A stretch of DNA of 64,000 nt from Ipomoea triloba (GCF_003576645.1 NC_044925.1:18157600-18221599); one strand, 5' to 3'. Shown: positions 11,283 to 24,872, numbered from the stretch's first letter. Notes: generated from the letters alone by a model not told the origin. A program made the numbers and translations.

Positions 11283-12130
11283 TTTCTTCTTTGTCTTCCT
11301 TGAAGAATCTTTTAAATTTTTTGGGTCTTTTTGGATGGTAAGAGGGAAAATGGAGAATAAGAAGAAAATGCAGGTAGGCTTTAAAGCTACTCCAAGGAGC
11401 CCCTGAGCCTGCCTGAATGGCAGTTTTAGGTGAACTGGGGGGGCCTTCTTTATTTCTCTTTGCTTCTTGTCCTCTTCTTTCTTCTCTCCTGCATTAATTC
11501 TCCTGCCTCATAATATTTTGTTTTGGGTACTTGTGATTATTTAACAGATTTTTGTTTTTTATTTTTAAAAAAGAATTCTTTTTCTTAGCAGATGACATAG
11601 TGATTAGATTGAGGTTGGGTTTTTATGTCTTGTATAGCTGAAATGGAGTGTTTAAAAGTTTCTTATGATCTAGAAATTTAATTTGATTGATTAGTCATCA
11701 CCAACCTAAAAGTGCTTGTGTTTTCTTGCACTTTGTTTTTGGTTGGTGGGTCCAAATTGGTTGGACTGCCCTTGAATCTTAGGAAGAGGATGGGAATTTA
11801 TTGTTATGGGAAATGACAAAGGGACAGAAATGGTCCATCACTTTCTCATGTGATCTCAACAATTAGATTAATTATGACAATATCCATCCCATGCATTAAG
11901 GGGTGTTTGGCTATGTACTTACCAATTTAATATTGGCCTTGTTCGGTAACATAGTTAGTTTATCAGTTAATTTTGACTTAACTCCACCTTCTAAATTCTG
12001 AGATGATACAAGATTTTGTTTTCAAAAAAAGATAATACAAGATTTTAAAAAATGTGATATTACACGTGTGATAGAGATTTTTAAGAATGCGAAATTAGAA
12101 GTGTAATAGTTTGAATTAAATATATTTTTA
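11283..12130. other. Formin upstream region, no gene
   Basis: Contains the presumed formin 5' UTR and promoter. The minus strand is GA-rich over about 11450-11490 (ctttcttctc on plus). No further coding signal was seen. Confidence 0.4.
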
Positions 12131-12430
12131 AGCCAAACACTTTGCACTCAAATGGCATGTAGTGACTCTCCTCTATGGGAGGTCATGAGATCGAGTCTCA
12201 GTGAAAGCAAGATTATGTATGAACAGATACTACAAAAGGGAATAGAGTCGGTAGCATTCAAAAACGAAAGGGAGAACAATGCATTCAAAAACAAAAGGGA
12301 AAGAGAACAGATACTACAAAAGGGAATAGAGTCGGTAGCATTCAAAAACGAAAGGGAGAACAATGCATTCAAAAACAAAAGGGAAAGAGAATAGAGTCGG
12401 TAGCATTCAAAAACAAAAGGGAATAAGCTC
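12131..12430 (+). mobile_element. tRNA-derived SINE (family a) with duplicated 3' part
   Basis: Starts 'agccaaacac' with an A-box-like segment (ctcaaatggcatgtagtg) and a B-box-like segment (gagatcgagtctc), followed by a body shared with copies at 53332 and 54725 (gaacagatacta, agagtcggtag). The 3' body is tandemly duplicated here: a unit of about 82 bp occurs at 12226 and 12307 with a shorter third piece near 12390. RNA polymerase III-type internal promoter boxes and the shared body support a SINE. Confidence 0.7.
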
Positions 12431-12433
12431 CAA

Positions 12434-12708
12434 AACATGTTTTCGCTGATTGGGATGCCACGTGAATTTTTTATTTTATATTTTTATTATTATTATTTTT
12501 CTATTAAGCATTTGACCCAAAAAAAAATTTAAAGATTTGAGCAAAAGCATAAATAAAGAAGAGAAAAAGCGTAAATAAAGAAGCTATCCTTAGTTTTTTT
12601 TTAAATTTTTTTTGGGTCAAATGCTTAGTAGGAAAATAATAATAATAATAAAAATATAAAATAAAAAATTTACGTGGCATTCCAATAACATCCCAATCAG
12701 CAAAAATC
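12434..12708. mobile_element. Foldback (hairpin) MITE
   Basis: Two long arms are reverse complements. The left arm begins 'ttttcgctgattgggatg' and runs through 'gccacgtgaattttttat' and 'gcatttgaccc'; the right arm carries the complements and ends 'catcccaatcagcaaaa'. The right arm has a few extra bases ('ccaataa'). Short central spacer, no ORF. Its transcript would form a long hairpin. Confidence 0.75.
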
Positions 12709-13039
12709 TGTTGGTAACTTGTTAAAAATGCTAATTACTCTTTTTTTACAGGTTCATGGATGAATTTGAAGCTTATTCGAGTTCGATGGCTTAATTGCTA
12801 TTCCCCAAAAAGTTCGATGGCCTATTTGTACCTTTTCCCAAAACAAAATATTTTCAAGAGACATTTTGGCAGGGCCGTTCCAATAAAAATTGGGGTCCTG
12901 TGCCATATTTTAATTTGGGCATTTTTTGAGTAATTTCTATATATAAATAATAGTTGTTCAAAAAATTGTATCAAAATATAAATATTGTATAAAAAATACA
13001 TATAAAATTTTATTTAAAAAGTGACATGCGTCGTGCACA

Positions 13040-13565
13040 TTTAGACGCAAAATCATCAATCAAACTTTTGATATCAACTTCTTCCAAAAGCTCATTTTCA
13101 AATATTTGTGTAAAATGGTGACAAAAATATTCTAGAGAATTTATCTTTAGGACCTTTACTTATTGATAAATCTATTCTAGGACCATCTTTCACAAGAATA
13201 TCTATTAATTTAGAATCAAGAGCATCCCAATTTCTTGGATCATATATGTCAAATAAAAGCGAATCACTTGGTTTATCATTGTGACAAACATCAACTATCA
13301 ACATTCACATTATTTTCATTGTCACAATGCCTATCATCTTTGTGCACACTATCATTAAAAGTTTTTCAATATCACAATCATCTTGATCTTCTATATGAAG
13401 ATTATCATCTAACAATTTTTCCTTGGCATCATCTTTTTGCTCATCTATTTGAGTTTGTTTTGTAATGAATTTTTCAAGAGCTCATTTTTTAGATTGAGTT
13501 AGTTGCTCAATTCTTCTTTTCTTTTTACACTTCTCAGACCCAAATGTATATTTTCTAAAAGACAT
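13040..13565 (-). pseudogene. hAT (ZMYM1-like) transposase fragment
   Basis: From ATG 13565 the minus strand reads MSFRKYTFGSEKCKKKRRIE, the typical basic N-terminus of plant 'zinc finger MYM-type 1-like' hAT transposases, which cut and paste the element. An in-frame TGA follows near 13485. Farther on, a frame with SLLFDIYDPRNWDALDSKL and KDGPRI matches the next conserved stretch of the same family. Stops, frame changes and loss of everything after about residue 170, including the catalytic DDE region and dimerisation domain, mark it as dead. Family membership rests on recalled consensus. Confidence 0.65.
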
Positions 13566-13964
13566 AATTATAAAATCCTAAGGAAAAAAAAAAGAATTTA
13601 TTTAGAAACTCTATGAATAAATAATTAAGCAAGAAACAAGTTCTTAAAACAATAAACAAAAATTATGAAAAATACATAATTTTAATTACCTGTTAAGAGA
13701 ATTGAAGAACTTGAGACTTGAAAGTTTGTGTGATCAAGAAGAATTGAAGAATCAGTTGAGTTGCGGTATGCGATCTACGAAATTACCGAATTGTGAATTG
13801 AGAATTGTCGAATTTCGTTACGATATTGTCATATTTTATAGGGTTGGGAATTGAGAATTTGCTAATTGTCTAATTGAGATGTGAGATTATGATTTATGCA
13901 ATATAATTGCCAAACGGAATTGGCAATGTTTTTGAATTAGGAAATATATATATATTGGAATTGG

Positions 13965-13966
<2 letters not shown>

Positions 13967-14053
<87 letters not shown>
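13967..14053. repeat. (TA)n microsatellite
   Basis: About 85 bases of uninterrupted TA dinucleotides inside the hAT relic. The apparent 'YIYIYI' reading frame across it is an artefact of the repeat. Confidence 0.95.
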
Positions 14054-14056
<3 letters not shown>

Positions 14057-14428
14057 TTTAAAACAATTGTCAATTGGGCTAAATTTCATCTTGTCACAAA
14101 TTGGTCTAATCTTCATACATTTAGTCTAAAATTTTGTAAACTATATATACATTTAATTTTAAAAAAAAAAATATTTGAGGACCCTGTGCGGTCGCACATG
14201 TTAGACATGCTCAGATACGGCCCTGCGTTTCGATTTGAGTCAAGAAGGAAACATGCTGCCACTATTCGAATGTGTGTAATGGATAAACACACCAACTTGG
14301 TTAGGAACTTAGGTTTGTCCGATCTTAAGTTATCATATTACCTCTAAAATATTAGCTTAGCTCATTTAATTAGGAATGTGTCCAGTTTATGTTTGGTTAA
14401 TATTTGGGAAATGTAATATTAATTTGTT

Positions 14429-14830
14429 GAGTTAATTCACTTTTGGTCCTAAATTCATAGGTGACAGTCTGCTTTTAGTCATTTTTTATTAAAACATCCT
14501 CATTTGGTCCTAGTATTTTTGTGGCATGATCATTTTTAGTCATGCGTCAACAAAATCGTTGAAATGCCATTAAATACAAAAATTTTGATTTTTTTTATAC
14601 AAAGTAGGTTGACCCACTATATTTTTTATGTTTTTTTTTTTAAAAAAATTCCATAATTAAAGACCAAAATATCATTGTATTAAACGGTATTTAAACTATT
14701 TTGTTAATAAAGGACAAAAAATGGTTATGTCACAGTAATACTAGGATCAAAAGTGGATGTTCTAATAAAAAAAAAAAGACTTAAAGTGGACTGCCGCCTA
14801 TAAATTTAAGATAAAAAATGAAATTAACTC
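14429..14830. mobile_element. Mutator-like MITE, 9-bp TSD
   Basis: Begins 'gagttaattcac' and ends with the complement 'gaaattaactc'; the inverted similarity runs tens of bases inward (tagtc, aggtgacagt versus actgccgcct). Perfect 9-bp direct repeats 'taatttgtt' flank it at 14420-14428 and 14831-14839, the size made by Mutator-like transposases. No ORF, so non-autonomous. Confidence 0.85.
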
Positions 14831-15200
14831 TAATTTGTTTGGTTGAATGCTATATTTTCAATTAAAAACGTTATTTTATTTTAATACCCTAAATATATAC
14901 ATATGTTCAAGAAAAATGGCGTGTTTAATTTAACCCTTGAATTGTTTCGTACTAGTTGACCAAGTTCTTGAATTATTTCCATAAGGACTTTTCATCTTTC
15001 AATTATTACTTTAGTGACTCTTTTCACTTATAACGGGATGAAACCATTACAACTTAAAAGAAGTTTTTAAAACTTACAGAGGATGACATTTTTTATCATT
15101 AAATTCTTCATACCATCATGTTTCACCCTTTAATTATTATTTTGTTAACTCTTTTCACTTATAGACATTTAGAGTCATAGAAAAGTGACCTAATTTAGAT

Positions 15201-17111
15201 GAGTTAATTCCATTTTTTATCCTATTTTTATAGGTGACAATTCACTTTTAGTCTTTTTTTATTAGAACATCCTCATTTGGTTCTAGTATTATTGCGGCAT
15301 GACCATTTTTAGTCCTCCATAAAAAAAATCGTCAAAATATTGTTAAATACAATGACATTTCAATCTTTTTTATACAAAATATGTTGAACCGCTATATTTT
15401 TTTTATGTTTTTTTAACACATCCATAATTGAAGATCGAAATGTCCTTGTATTTAACGATATGTAAACTATTTTGCTGATAAAGGACAAAAAATGATCATA
15501 CCAGAATAATACTATGACCAAAAGTGGTTGTTATAATAAAAAGATTTTTTTCCCAAAATGGTCCCTCGACTATTACTCATTCTCAATTTTGCATTTCGAC
15601 TTTCAATTGCACCTAATGTGGTCCCTCGACTTTCAAAAACTCACCCAATTTGGTCCTCCGTTACATATTCCGTCAAATCAATGTTAAAATGGAGGGCATT
15701 TTCGTCCATTTACCTATTGTTAGCCTAATAAACATTGAGAAATAGTCAAGGGACCATTTTGGGAAAAACTATTTTATTTATTTCATTTTTTAGACTCTAT
15801 AAAATTAGAATTTCTATACATTTTTTTCTTACAAATATAAATAGTTAAAATCGTGCAATCCATCCTAAAATTTTTTAACTTTTTTACAGACTTTTTCCCT
15901 CTATCTAAATATACAAACTATTCCTATGCAGATTTACAATAAGTTTCGTAAATTTTATAAATACTCATTTTTTAAGCACCGAGTAAAATAATTCTTAGTC
16001 ACATCCGTAGTACTAAATATATTACTTTGGATTTTTTTTATAAATAAGATATAATATTATTAAACTCAAATAATTAAAAATAATGTGCCCACAACACAAA
16101 AGATTTTATGATTGACTTAAAAATTAACTATAAATTTTATTGTTGAATACAAATTGACAATTATTAAACATTATTTATAATAATTATTGTGTCCTGTGTA
16201 ATATACTAAAATTATTAGGTAGGCTTTTTATAATTAAGGTATAATTTAATTAAATCAAAATTATTAAAAATAATGTCTCCACATTACAAAATAAATTATA
16301 CTTGCCTTAATAATTAATAATTAATAAAAAAAAAAACAAGAGAAAACATATAAAAGATGTCATACAATATCTTAAATAATGTAAATTAATATAACATTTA
16401 ATAATTACTTCGAAATCAAATACAGAAAATATTGCAGGAAACATTGACGAGATTTTACTTTCGGCTCACCTGAGAAGTTTACTAGAAAAATTTACCTTTT
16501 GGTCCAATATTTTCCCTACATTTTACATTCTTTGGGTGTCTACGATTGAAAAAATATATATTATTTTCAACGGTAAAAGTAATATTTAATGTGATACATA
16601 GTGATTAATTGTCTATGAACATTAAAAAAAAAAATGTATATTTACTATTTAGAGGGGAAAAGTCTGTAAAGAAAGTTAAAAATTTTGAGGTTGGATTGTG
16701 CGATTTTAACTATTTATATTTGTAAGAAAAAAATGTATAGAAATCCTAATTTTAGAGAGTGTAAAAAATGAAAATAAACAAAAATGAAATAAATAAAATA
16801 GTTTTTTCCAAAATGGTCCCTTGACTATTCTCAAAAAGGTCCCTCAACTATTTCTCAATGTTTATTAGGCTAACAATAGGTAAATAGACGAAAATACTCT
16901 CCATTTTAACACTGATTTGACGGAATATGTAACGGAGGACCAAATTGGGTGAGTTTTTGAAAGTCGAGGGACCACATTAGGTGCAATTGAAAGTCGAAAT
17001 GCAAAATTGAGAATGAGCAATAGTCGAGGGACTATTTTGGAAAAAAACTCTAATAAAAAAGACTTAAATGGACTGCCACATATAAATCTAGGATAAAAAT
17101 GGAATTAACTC
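15201..17111. mobile_element. Second copy of the 'gagttaatt' MULE MITE, split by a nested element
   Basis: Starts 'gagttaattccat' and ends 'atggaattaactc', flanked by 'taatttagat' at 15191-15200 and 17112-17121. Its two halves align with the intact copy at 14429-14830. The middle is interrupted by another Mutator-like element at 15543-17050, which gives a clear order of insertion. Confidence 0.85.
15543..17050. mobile_element. Nested Mutator-like element with ~380-bp TIRs
   Basis: About 380 bases at the left (from 'gatttttttcccaaaatgg') return as a reverse complement at the right (ending 'ttttggaaaaaaactc'), including 'ggtccctcgac', 'ccgtcaaatcaatg' and 'ttgttagcctaataaac'. Direct repeats 'taataaaaa' of exactly 9 bp flank it (15534-15542 and 17051-17059). 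The ~750-base centre is AT-rich with no recognisable transposase, so it is non-autonomous. Confidence 0.88.
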
Positions 17112-17121
17112 TAATTTAGAT

Positions 17122-18738
17122 TATCATTTATCACAGTAAAAAAGTGAACTAATTTTTTTTTCAAAAAAAAAAAAAAAAAGTGACCTAATTTGGAGTTGGA
17201 GATATATTATTGTGTGGTGAAGAGGATATGAGGCTAGTCCCAACTTCCAACCAAATATAGGATATAAAAATAGATGGTTGAACAGCAGCTTAATTTTAAT
17301 GTTACGGTTTCTGTTTTGAGAAAAAGACTTGCTGGTGTATAGTAGTTTCTTTTTTCCAAATCATTCTCTACTCTATAGTATGTGTTGCACAATGACAATA
17401 GACAACCAAAAGTAGAAACATTCATGCGTAAGGCATAAAGTCTTAACCGCCCATTTAATTAGGTAAACAAAAATGATAAAAGTTACCTAGACAAAAAATT
17501 ATCACTAAAATTTGACATGGTAATAAAATTCCTGTTATTAATTATCATGAATTGACTTATCTCACCACACACCAAATGTATCTCTCCCGCCGATAGCCAG
17601 AAAACTAATTCTCCATCTCAACTGTTAGCACATTAAGTGGTAGGGGACTGGCCAAATAGTTTGCTCCATTCACATGGGCTGGGATCCAACCATAAATCTA
17701 CTTATATTGTCACGTTAGATGGTAAAGAATTTTGGTAATTTTTTTTTCATGTAGCTTGGTCCAAAAAGAAAATTATAAAAAATAAAAGTTAAATTTCACG
17801 AAACTGAATAAATGTAATTTCGTATTTCAAATTTTCAATGGTTGGCTAGTAGAAAAAAAAAATACTATAAATCACTTGTACAACGATTAAAATATAGTAA
17901 TATTGTTCAATGTGTTGTTTCTTTCTTCCTGATGGTACAAAATGTAAAATACCTAGGTGACCTTCGGAAATTTTGAAGAACTGAAATTCCAAGAGACTTA
18001 GAACTTGAAAAACTAGCAGTACAAAAAAGGAAAAAAAATATTAAAACACAAATATTTAAAAATTTAGAATATCCTCATTAAAATAACTAGTATAAAGAAA
18101 TTTAATGCTGGAAAGGTTATTAAAGAACTAGAGAGAGCAATAAAATTAAATAAAAAAAAGCCTTCAAAGAACTTAAAAGGTCTTTTGAAATTATTAAAGA
18201 GCTACACCATAAATTTTTTATACTCCTATGAATCTAGCCATAAACTAAATATAGTAAATTGTGCGAATAAACGTGGGAATCGGTCGGTCGACATCACAAA
18301 GGACTAAAGGAGTTAGGCTTTACAGAGATTTTCGACTTATAAAAGATAGGGATCTTATTATTTATTTTGGGTAACAAGGAAAACCTTAAACTTTTGGGAA
18401 TCAAGAAAATATTGATATGTCCCTAGGAAAATAAGAAAGTCAAAGAAAACATAGGTATATGCCATAAGCAAGCTGGAAATGTATGTTTACCACATGAATA
18501 GTGATGAACAGACCCACCGTAGGACTTGAAAACAGACAGAGCAGATCATGGTTTTCATAATTTTAAGGATTCAAAGTTTGCATAATAGTTTCAAGTAGAG
18601 TAGACTCTAACACAAAGACAACAAATATTTGTGCAAAACTCATACTTCAAAATCAAGGGTATGATTTTAGAGTGTACATCATTGTAAAACCAGACCAAAT
18701 GCACATCACAATGTGCAACACGCAGCCACCAGAAGACA
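17122..18738. other. No gene seen
   Basis: AT-rich spacer of 1.6 kb. Short frames near 17234-17425 and 18591-18815 do not resemble known proteins. From about 18590 it is the 3' flank of the RPS21 gene, similar to 27290-27462. Confidence 0.4.
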
Positions 18739-19869
<1,131 letters not shown>

Positions 19870-20697
19870 CTTAGCAACGTGATTTGGAACTAGCAAAACT
19901 TAAAAGGTTAAAGCACCTAAGTACAGCAACAAACAGTGACGGTTAGTAGAAGAGCAAAAAGTATTCCCCTTCTAATTAAGGAGTTCGAATTCAGTGTCAG
20001 ATAATTTACTTTGATATAAATACAAACCTGATGCACTAATACCACAGATCCCATACTTTCCTAATTTTTTGAAATAAGTATTGCAATATTTCTTACCCAA
20101 TTTATATAATCAAAGTGTCTACTCCCCTAAAATTAAAAGCTTTTAAGCTCTTGAACCGCACAAATTCAAAACTTAAGCTTTATTATAAATCTTTCTTAAG
20201 AACCTACTTTAACATAACCAATTTAGCTAATTTCAAGTTAACAACTGAGCTCCAAACAACAGAAACTAATTTGTCCTTTTCACCAAAACTAACTAATCAC
20301 CAAACCTAAGCATTCTGAAAACAGAAAACTTCTAACTGGTATATTGAGCCGCATTTTGTATAATATTACCTATCATTTGAGATAATATGGCTTATCAATT
20401 TCTTATATATTGTGCTGCATCTTTCACAAATCACAATCACATTTGGGCCAATTGAACAAAATAAGACATGCCCAAAACGATATACTTTAGTCGAGTCGGT
20501 GATTAACCGGAAAATAATAAGCGAATATAAATAAGATTTTCATGCCTTAGATCAAAACCGCAAAATGAAAAACACATAAACCTAACTAGTAAATCACCGT
20601 TTGATAACAATTGCCTGCGGCGATGGATATGTCATTGAAGAACATAAAGACTAAAAAGCACACGCGTGAATATATGATGCATATATAGAGAGAAAAA

Positions 20698-20810
20698 GTA
20701 CCGCTGACGGGAGCGAGAACTGCGAAGAAGATGGCGAAGCTGCGAGTCTGCGACTGTGAAGAAAAGAGTGGAGGCGCGTTTATATTCCTGCCACAGCCAA
20801 AACCCTAATT
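20698..20810 (-). promoter_or_regulatory. RPS21 copy A 5' UTR exon and telo-box
   Basis: A GC-rich stretch with CT-rich minus strand fits the first non-coding exon; its donor is probably near 20700 (agcg|gtactt). The telo-box AAACCCTAA lies on the plus strand at 20800-20808; this motif is common in promoters and leaders of plant ribosomal protein and translation genes. The same arrangement occurs at copy B. Confidence 0.65.
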
Positions 20811-20929
20811 GTGCTAAATCAGAAGTGCTAAATCAGAAGGTTTATGGACAAAAATGACCCAGGTTTTGAGCATTGTGTCCCAACATTTTAACTTTGTATT
20901 TTTGATTTTTTTTAATTTAAAACCATTTA

Positions 20930-21516
20930 CGGGACGTTTGGTTGGGACGAAGGAATTAGGAGGAAAAAAGAATTGTAATTCGGTGGAATTGAAATTCAAT
21001 TAATAAAATAGGAATTGAAATTACAGTGTTTGGTATGCAGGAATAGGAGTACAGGGAATTGAAAGGTAAGAAGCAACAAAATGACTAAATTACCCTTATG
21101 TTGTAGTATATGTAGTAGTAGTAATAATAATAATAATAATAATTCCTTCAATAATAACAATAATAATAAATATAATAATAATAATAATTCTTTAAAAAAA
21201 TAATAATATATAGTAATAATAATAATAATTCTTTAAAAAAGAATAATAATAATAATAATATTTTTTTAATTTAAAAAAAAATACAAAGGGTATAGGAGGA
21301 GGGGCAAAATTGTCTTTATACCAACATAATTGCCCCTCCTCTCCACCGAATTGCAATTCATGGGGTACCCCATGAATTGCAATTAATCATTTGGAGGGAA
21401 TTGCAATTCCGCAGAATTGCAATTCCCTCCAACCAAACAGTGTAATTTGGGAATTCACTGAATTGCAATTCAATGAATTGCAATTCCTCCCAAACTACAC
21501 TCAACCAAACATGCCA
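20930..21516. mobile_element. PIF/Harbinger-type MITE, TTA TSD
   Basis: Imperfect inverted ends (cgggacgtttggttg / caaccaaacatgcca) with TTA on each side (20927-20929, 21517-21519). The paralogous site in RPS21 copy B at about 29547 reads 'acatttaatatctaa' without the element, so it is an empty site that proves insertion after the duplication. The interior has many 'gaattgcaatt' motifs and ATA repeats, and no ORF. Confidence 0.85.
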
Positions 21517-21673
21517 TTAATATCTAATTTAATTTTTTTTTTAAATATCAAATATAAGATTTTGTGAAATTATTATAAAGTTTCGATTTTTTTTTAATTT
21601 AAAGACATTTAATATCTAATTTTTTTTTTAAATCTCAAATATAAGATTTTGTGAAATTTATATAAAATAATAA

Positions 21674-21722
21674 TAAGCCAAACACCTTGTGCTCAGATGG
21701 CATGTAGTGCTATTAGTAGTGC
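21674..21722 (+). mobile_element. SINE family a, 5' fragment
   Basis: 'agccaaacaccttgtgctca' followed by 'gatggcatgtagtg' matches the first ~45 bases of the SINE at 12131, then similarity stops abruptly. Confidence 0.55.
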
Positions 21723-21949
21723 CATAGATCAAGCTAGGATAGAGAAGTTTTACCTTTGGATCCTTGGCTTCAAGGAAACTAAGGTAGTCCAATTTTATAG
21801 ACAACTTTTGCCATTTGTGGGTACAGGTCTCCCCTATGTTCTCCTGTTACCCAATTTGTGAGAACCAATTTCTGCAGGATTGCAAATGATTTAGCTTGCA
21901 GCACATTAGTCTCTGTACGTTGGCTAGTAGCTTATAACCCCTCCGATTA

Positions 21950-22520
21950 GCCTTTTTGTCATGACATTTGAAAAGATCTCACCTTTCTCAACATCATCAT
22001 AGATGTCCAAATACATGTTGATTTTTCTAGCATTGAAGTCATACCAACAATTTCTTATCCAGACTCTGCCGCATATAGTGGTGGTTCTGCTTTATTGACT
22101 TCTGAGAGTAGGTTAGCATATGACTCTTTAATAACAGTGGAAGGATAGGGCTTGAGTTGTGTGACAATCTTCAATAAGTCATTTTTGTTAAGAAGAGAGA
22201 CAATATGGCATTTTGCTTTGAACTCCTCTATATCAATGGTCCTTTCGCCTAGGATCTATCTCTTTGAAATTGAGTCCCATATTTCTTCTATAGACAGTTT
22301 GGACTTATAGGTCTTCATGTTGCTCAGATGCAGCAACATGTTATGTAGGAGCATTTTCTTTTGTTTCTTGATTTGAGCGGGAACAAGTTTTAGTTTCTGG
22401 TTCTTAAGTGGTAATCTTCCTTTTTTATTTTCTCTTTGAACCAGGGGATGATTAAGGGACTGATTTTGTGACAAGATTAGACTACTACTAGGATCTAGTT
22501 CTTCTTCTTTGAGGACTATC
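21950..22520 (-). pseudogene. Retroelement accessory ORF relic (plant transposon protein domain-like)
   Basis: Three minus-strand stretches, with frame breaks between them, read like one protein: LSNMKTYKSKLSIEEIWDSI, then LLKIVTQLKPYPSTVIKESY-ANLL, then RNCWYDFNARKINMYLDIY. The K-E-S/F-Y-A-N-L motif followed by a D-F-x-x-x-x-I-N motif resembles the 'putative plant transposon protein' domain seen in accessory ORFs of large plant LTR retrotransposons. Its function is unknown to me. It sits just downstream of copia pol remains in the same orientation, with more of the same frame-broken material at 22823-23005. Stops make it non-functional. Confidence 0.4.
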
Positions 22521-23039
22521 TTGAAACACCTGGATCTTTTGGATAGGATTCGTATGTATCTTCATCAGTCCCTTTGCTTTTTTCCTTTCTTTTTAGCCCT
22601 AGCAGCCAATAACTTAGACAAGGTTTCTTCTATGTCACCTATATCAAGATTTCTTGGCAGATTCCTTACATGGAAATCCTCAAGGATTTTCATTTAAAGA
22701 GGCTCAATATTTGGTGTGATATCAGGAATAGTAGGGAGATCAACAGAAAGAGTAAAATCTGGATGAGAAGTTTATGTAGAGGGGCTTTCTTCAGGTTCTT
22801 AGGGTAATGAAATTTTAATAACTTATGAAAGTTGTCCTGTTTGAATAAAGTTATTTAGAATAGAATGGAGTTCATGTTTTGATAGAGGGAATGGACTTGA
22901 GGAGGATTCTTTCAGGGTTTCAATTGGTGGTGGTTGGGACTCAGCATATTTCATAAGAAGAGAATTAGTAAAGTCAGTCAAGATAATCAGTGTCAATGTC
23001 GTCAATGTCTAGAGGTTCTGGTTTAACAAAGACAGTTTG

Positions 23040-24600
23040 GACTTCTAGTTCTTGATGTTGATCTGAAGATTATATCATCAACGTATACTTGAGCTATTGT
23101 TATGTGTCTACCTTGAAACTTAACGAATAAAGTTTTGTCTGCTCCCCTCGCTCATAGCCATTTTTAAGTAAATAGAGTGTTAGTCTCTCGTACCAGGCGC
23201 GATGTACTTGTTTAGGTCCATATAATCTTTTCTTCAACTTGAACTCATAATCTGAATGATTTTGATCTTTAAAGCCTTTTAGTTAAACTACACAGATGTC
23301 TTCGTTCAAGAATCTACTCATAAATGTTGTTTTGACATCCATTTGATGTAGTCCAAATTTTAGTACACATGAGACAGCTAAGAGAAGGTGGATTGACTCA
23401 ATTGGAGCAAAAGTTTCATCATAGTCAATTCTTTCAATCTGTGAGTATCCTTGGACAACTAATCTTACTTTGTTTTTTGCCACATTCCCTTGTTCATCTA
23501 TCTTATTTCTAAATATCCATTTTGTACCAACAATATTCACATTTGGCAAACATGGTACATGATCACATACGTCATTCCGCTTAAATTGTGCCGATTCATC
23601 TTGCATGGCACGAATCAAATGCTCATCGTTCAGTGCTGCTTTATAGTTCTTAGGCTCAATCTGTGAAGTGTAACATGGATAACCTGCTAGTTCAACTAGG
23701 TTGCCCCATAACATCCCTCGGGTTCTTACACATGTTGTTAGAGTCCCAATGATATTTGAAGATGGGTGACTTTTCTGTATATGTGTTGGAACAGGTTTGG
23801 GAGTATTATCTACACTTAACTCATCTGTGTCTTTAGGTTCAGAATCGGGTTCGTCTTTTTGTTCATAAACTTTCTCAACTTTTGGAGTACTTGAAACTGA
23901 TTCAGTACTTGGTAGAGGTGTTAGTTCAAGAGGTTGATCGTCAATCACAACATCTACAGATTCTTGAACAGTCTTGAGCCTTTTTGTTGTAGACTTTGTA
24001 AGCTTTGCTCGTAGGTGAATACCCCAGAAAGATTCCTTTGTCACTCTTTGGTTCGAATTTTCCGAGTCTTTCCCTGTCATTTAGAACATAGCACTTGCTT
24101 CCAAAGATATAAAAGTATTTCAAGTTGGGCTTTCTACCTTTCCAAATTTCACAGGGTGTTTGTGAGGTGCCTAGTCGTAGATAAATTCTATTGATAATAT
24201 GACAGGCTGTGTATATGGCTTCTGCTCAGCAGAACTGTAGAATGTTCTTAATGTTTATCATTACTCTTGCCTTTCCCTGAATGGATCGATTTTTACATAC
24301 CACCACTCCATTTTATTGAGGAGTTTTGGGTGCTGAAAACTCATGACCGATACTATGCTTGTCACAAAAAGAATTGAAATCTTGGTTCTCAAATTCTTTT
24401 CCGTGATCAAACCTGATTTTCACAATCTTATGTGTATCTTTCTCCTTTTGAAACTTTAGACACAGCTTTTGGAATTCTTCAAATGCTTCAGATTTGTTCC
24501 TAAGAAACATAACCCAACAGAATCTAAAAAAAGTCATCTACACAGATCAAAATATATCTCTTACCACCAAGACTTTCAATTTGGGTTTGGGTGACGAAGG
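23040..24600 (-). pseudogene. Ty1/copia pol fragment (integrase core to RT)
   Basis: Read from 24600 downward: an integrase piece (LGGKRYILICVDDFF, a one-base frameshift in a T run near 24535, then FCWVMFLRNKSEAFEEFQKL and RFDHGKEFEN), a linker with FGSKCYVLNDRERLGKF and KGIFLGYSPTSKAYKVYN, and reverse transcriptase sequence (NIVGTKWIFRNKIDEQGNVA, NKVRLVVQGYSQIERIDYDE, then TFAP). The catalytic YVDD box is still legible at about 23072-23086. Similarity ends at about 23050, with no RNase H or LTR. Frameshifts and stops show a decayed element. Domain order integrase-then-RT is diagnostic for copia. Confidence 0.85.
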
Positions 24601-24629
24601 AAACATGCTGCCGCTATTCGAATGTGTAC

Positions 24630-24755
24630 ACTGGATAAACATCATCTTGTGACACAAGCCAACCAAAAAGGTCAATAGATCGCTCCTAGTGGGAGTCAAA
24701 CTTGGAACCTTATAGTTACCAAGCTAACCGTTTGACCATCTTGATTAGGACTTAG
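24630..24755 (-). mobile_element. tRNA-derived SINE-like segment (family b)
   Basis: On the minus strand 'gatggtcaaacggttagct' looks like an A box region and 'aagtttgactccc' like a B box. The related repeat copy at 14240-14930 lacks this segment between 'ggataaacac' and 'taggaactta', so it is an insertion in this copy or a deletion there. Confidence 0.5.
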
Positions 24756-24872
24756 GGTCGTCCGATCTTAAGTCATCATATTACCTCTAAAATATTACCT
24801 TAGCTCATTTAATTAGGAATGTGTTCAGTTTATGTTTGGTTAATATTTTGGAAAATGTAATATTAATTTGTT

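Larger units (their letters stand above)
12873..14227. mobile_element. hAT-type DNA transposon relic
   Basis: Bounded by short inverted ends: 'cagggccgt' on the left and 'acggccctg' on the right. Inside, the minus strand holds the N-terminal part of a plant ZMYM1-like hAT transposase, and most of the rest has been lost. The 8-bp flanks match only at 5 of 8 positions, so a target-site duplication is not proven. A long (TA)n run lies inside. Confidence 0.6.

Noticed and set aside
13907..14347. 146-codon ORF with a long Tyr-Ile run
   Set aside because: Produced by the (TA)n microsatellite crossing three elements; no start context or homology.
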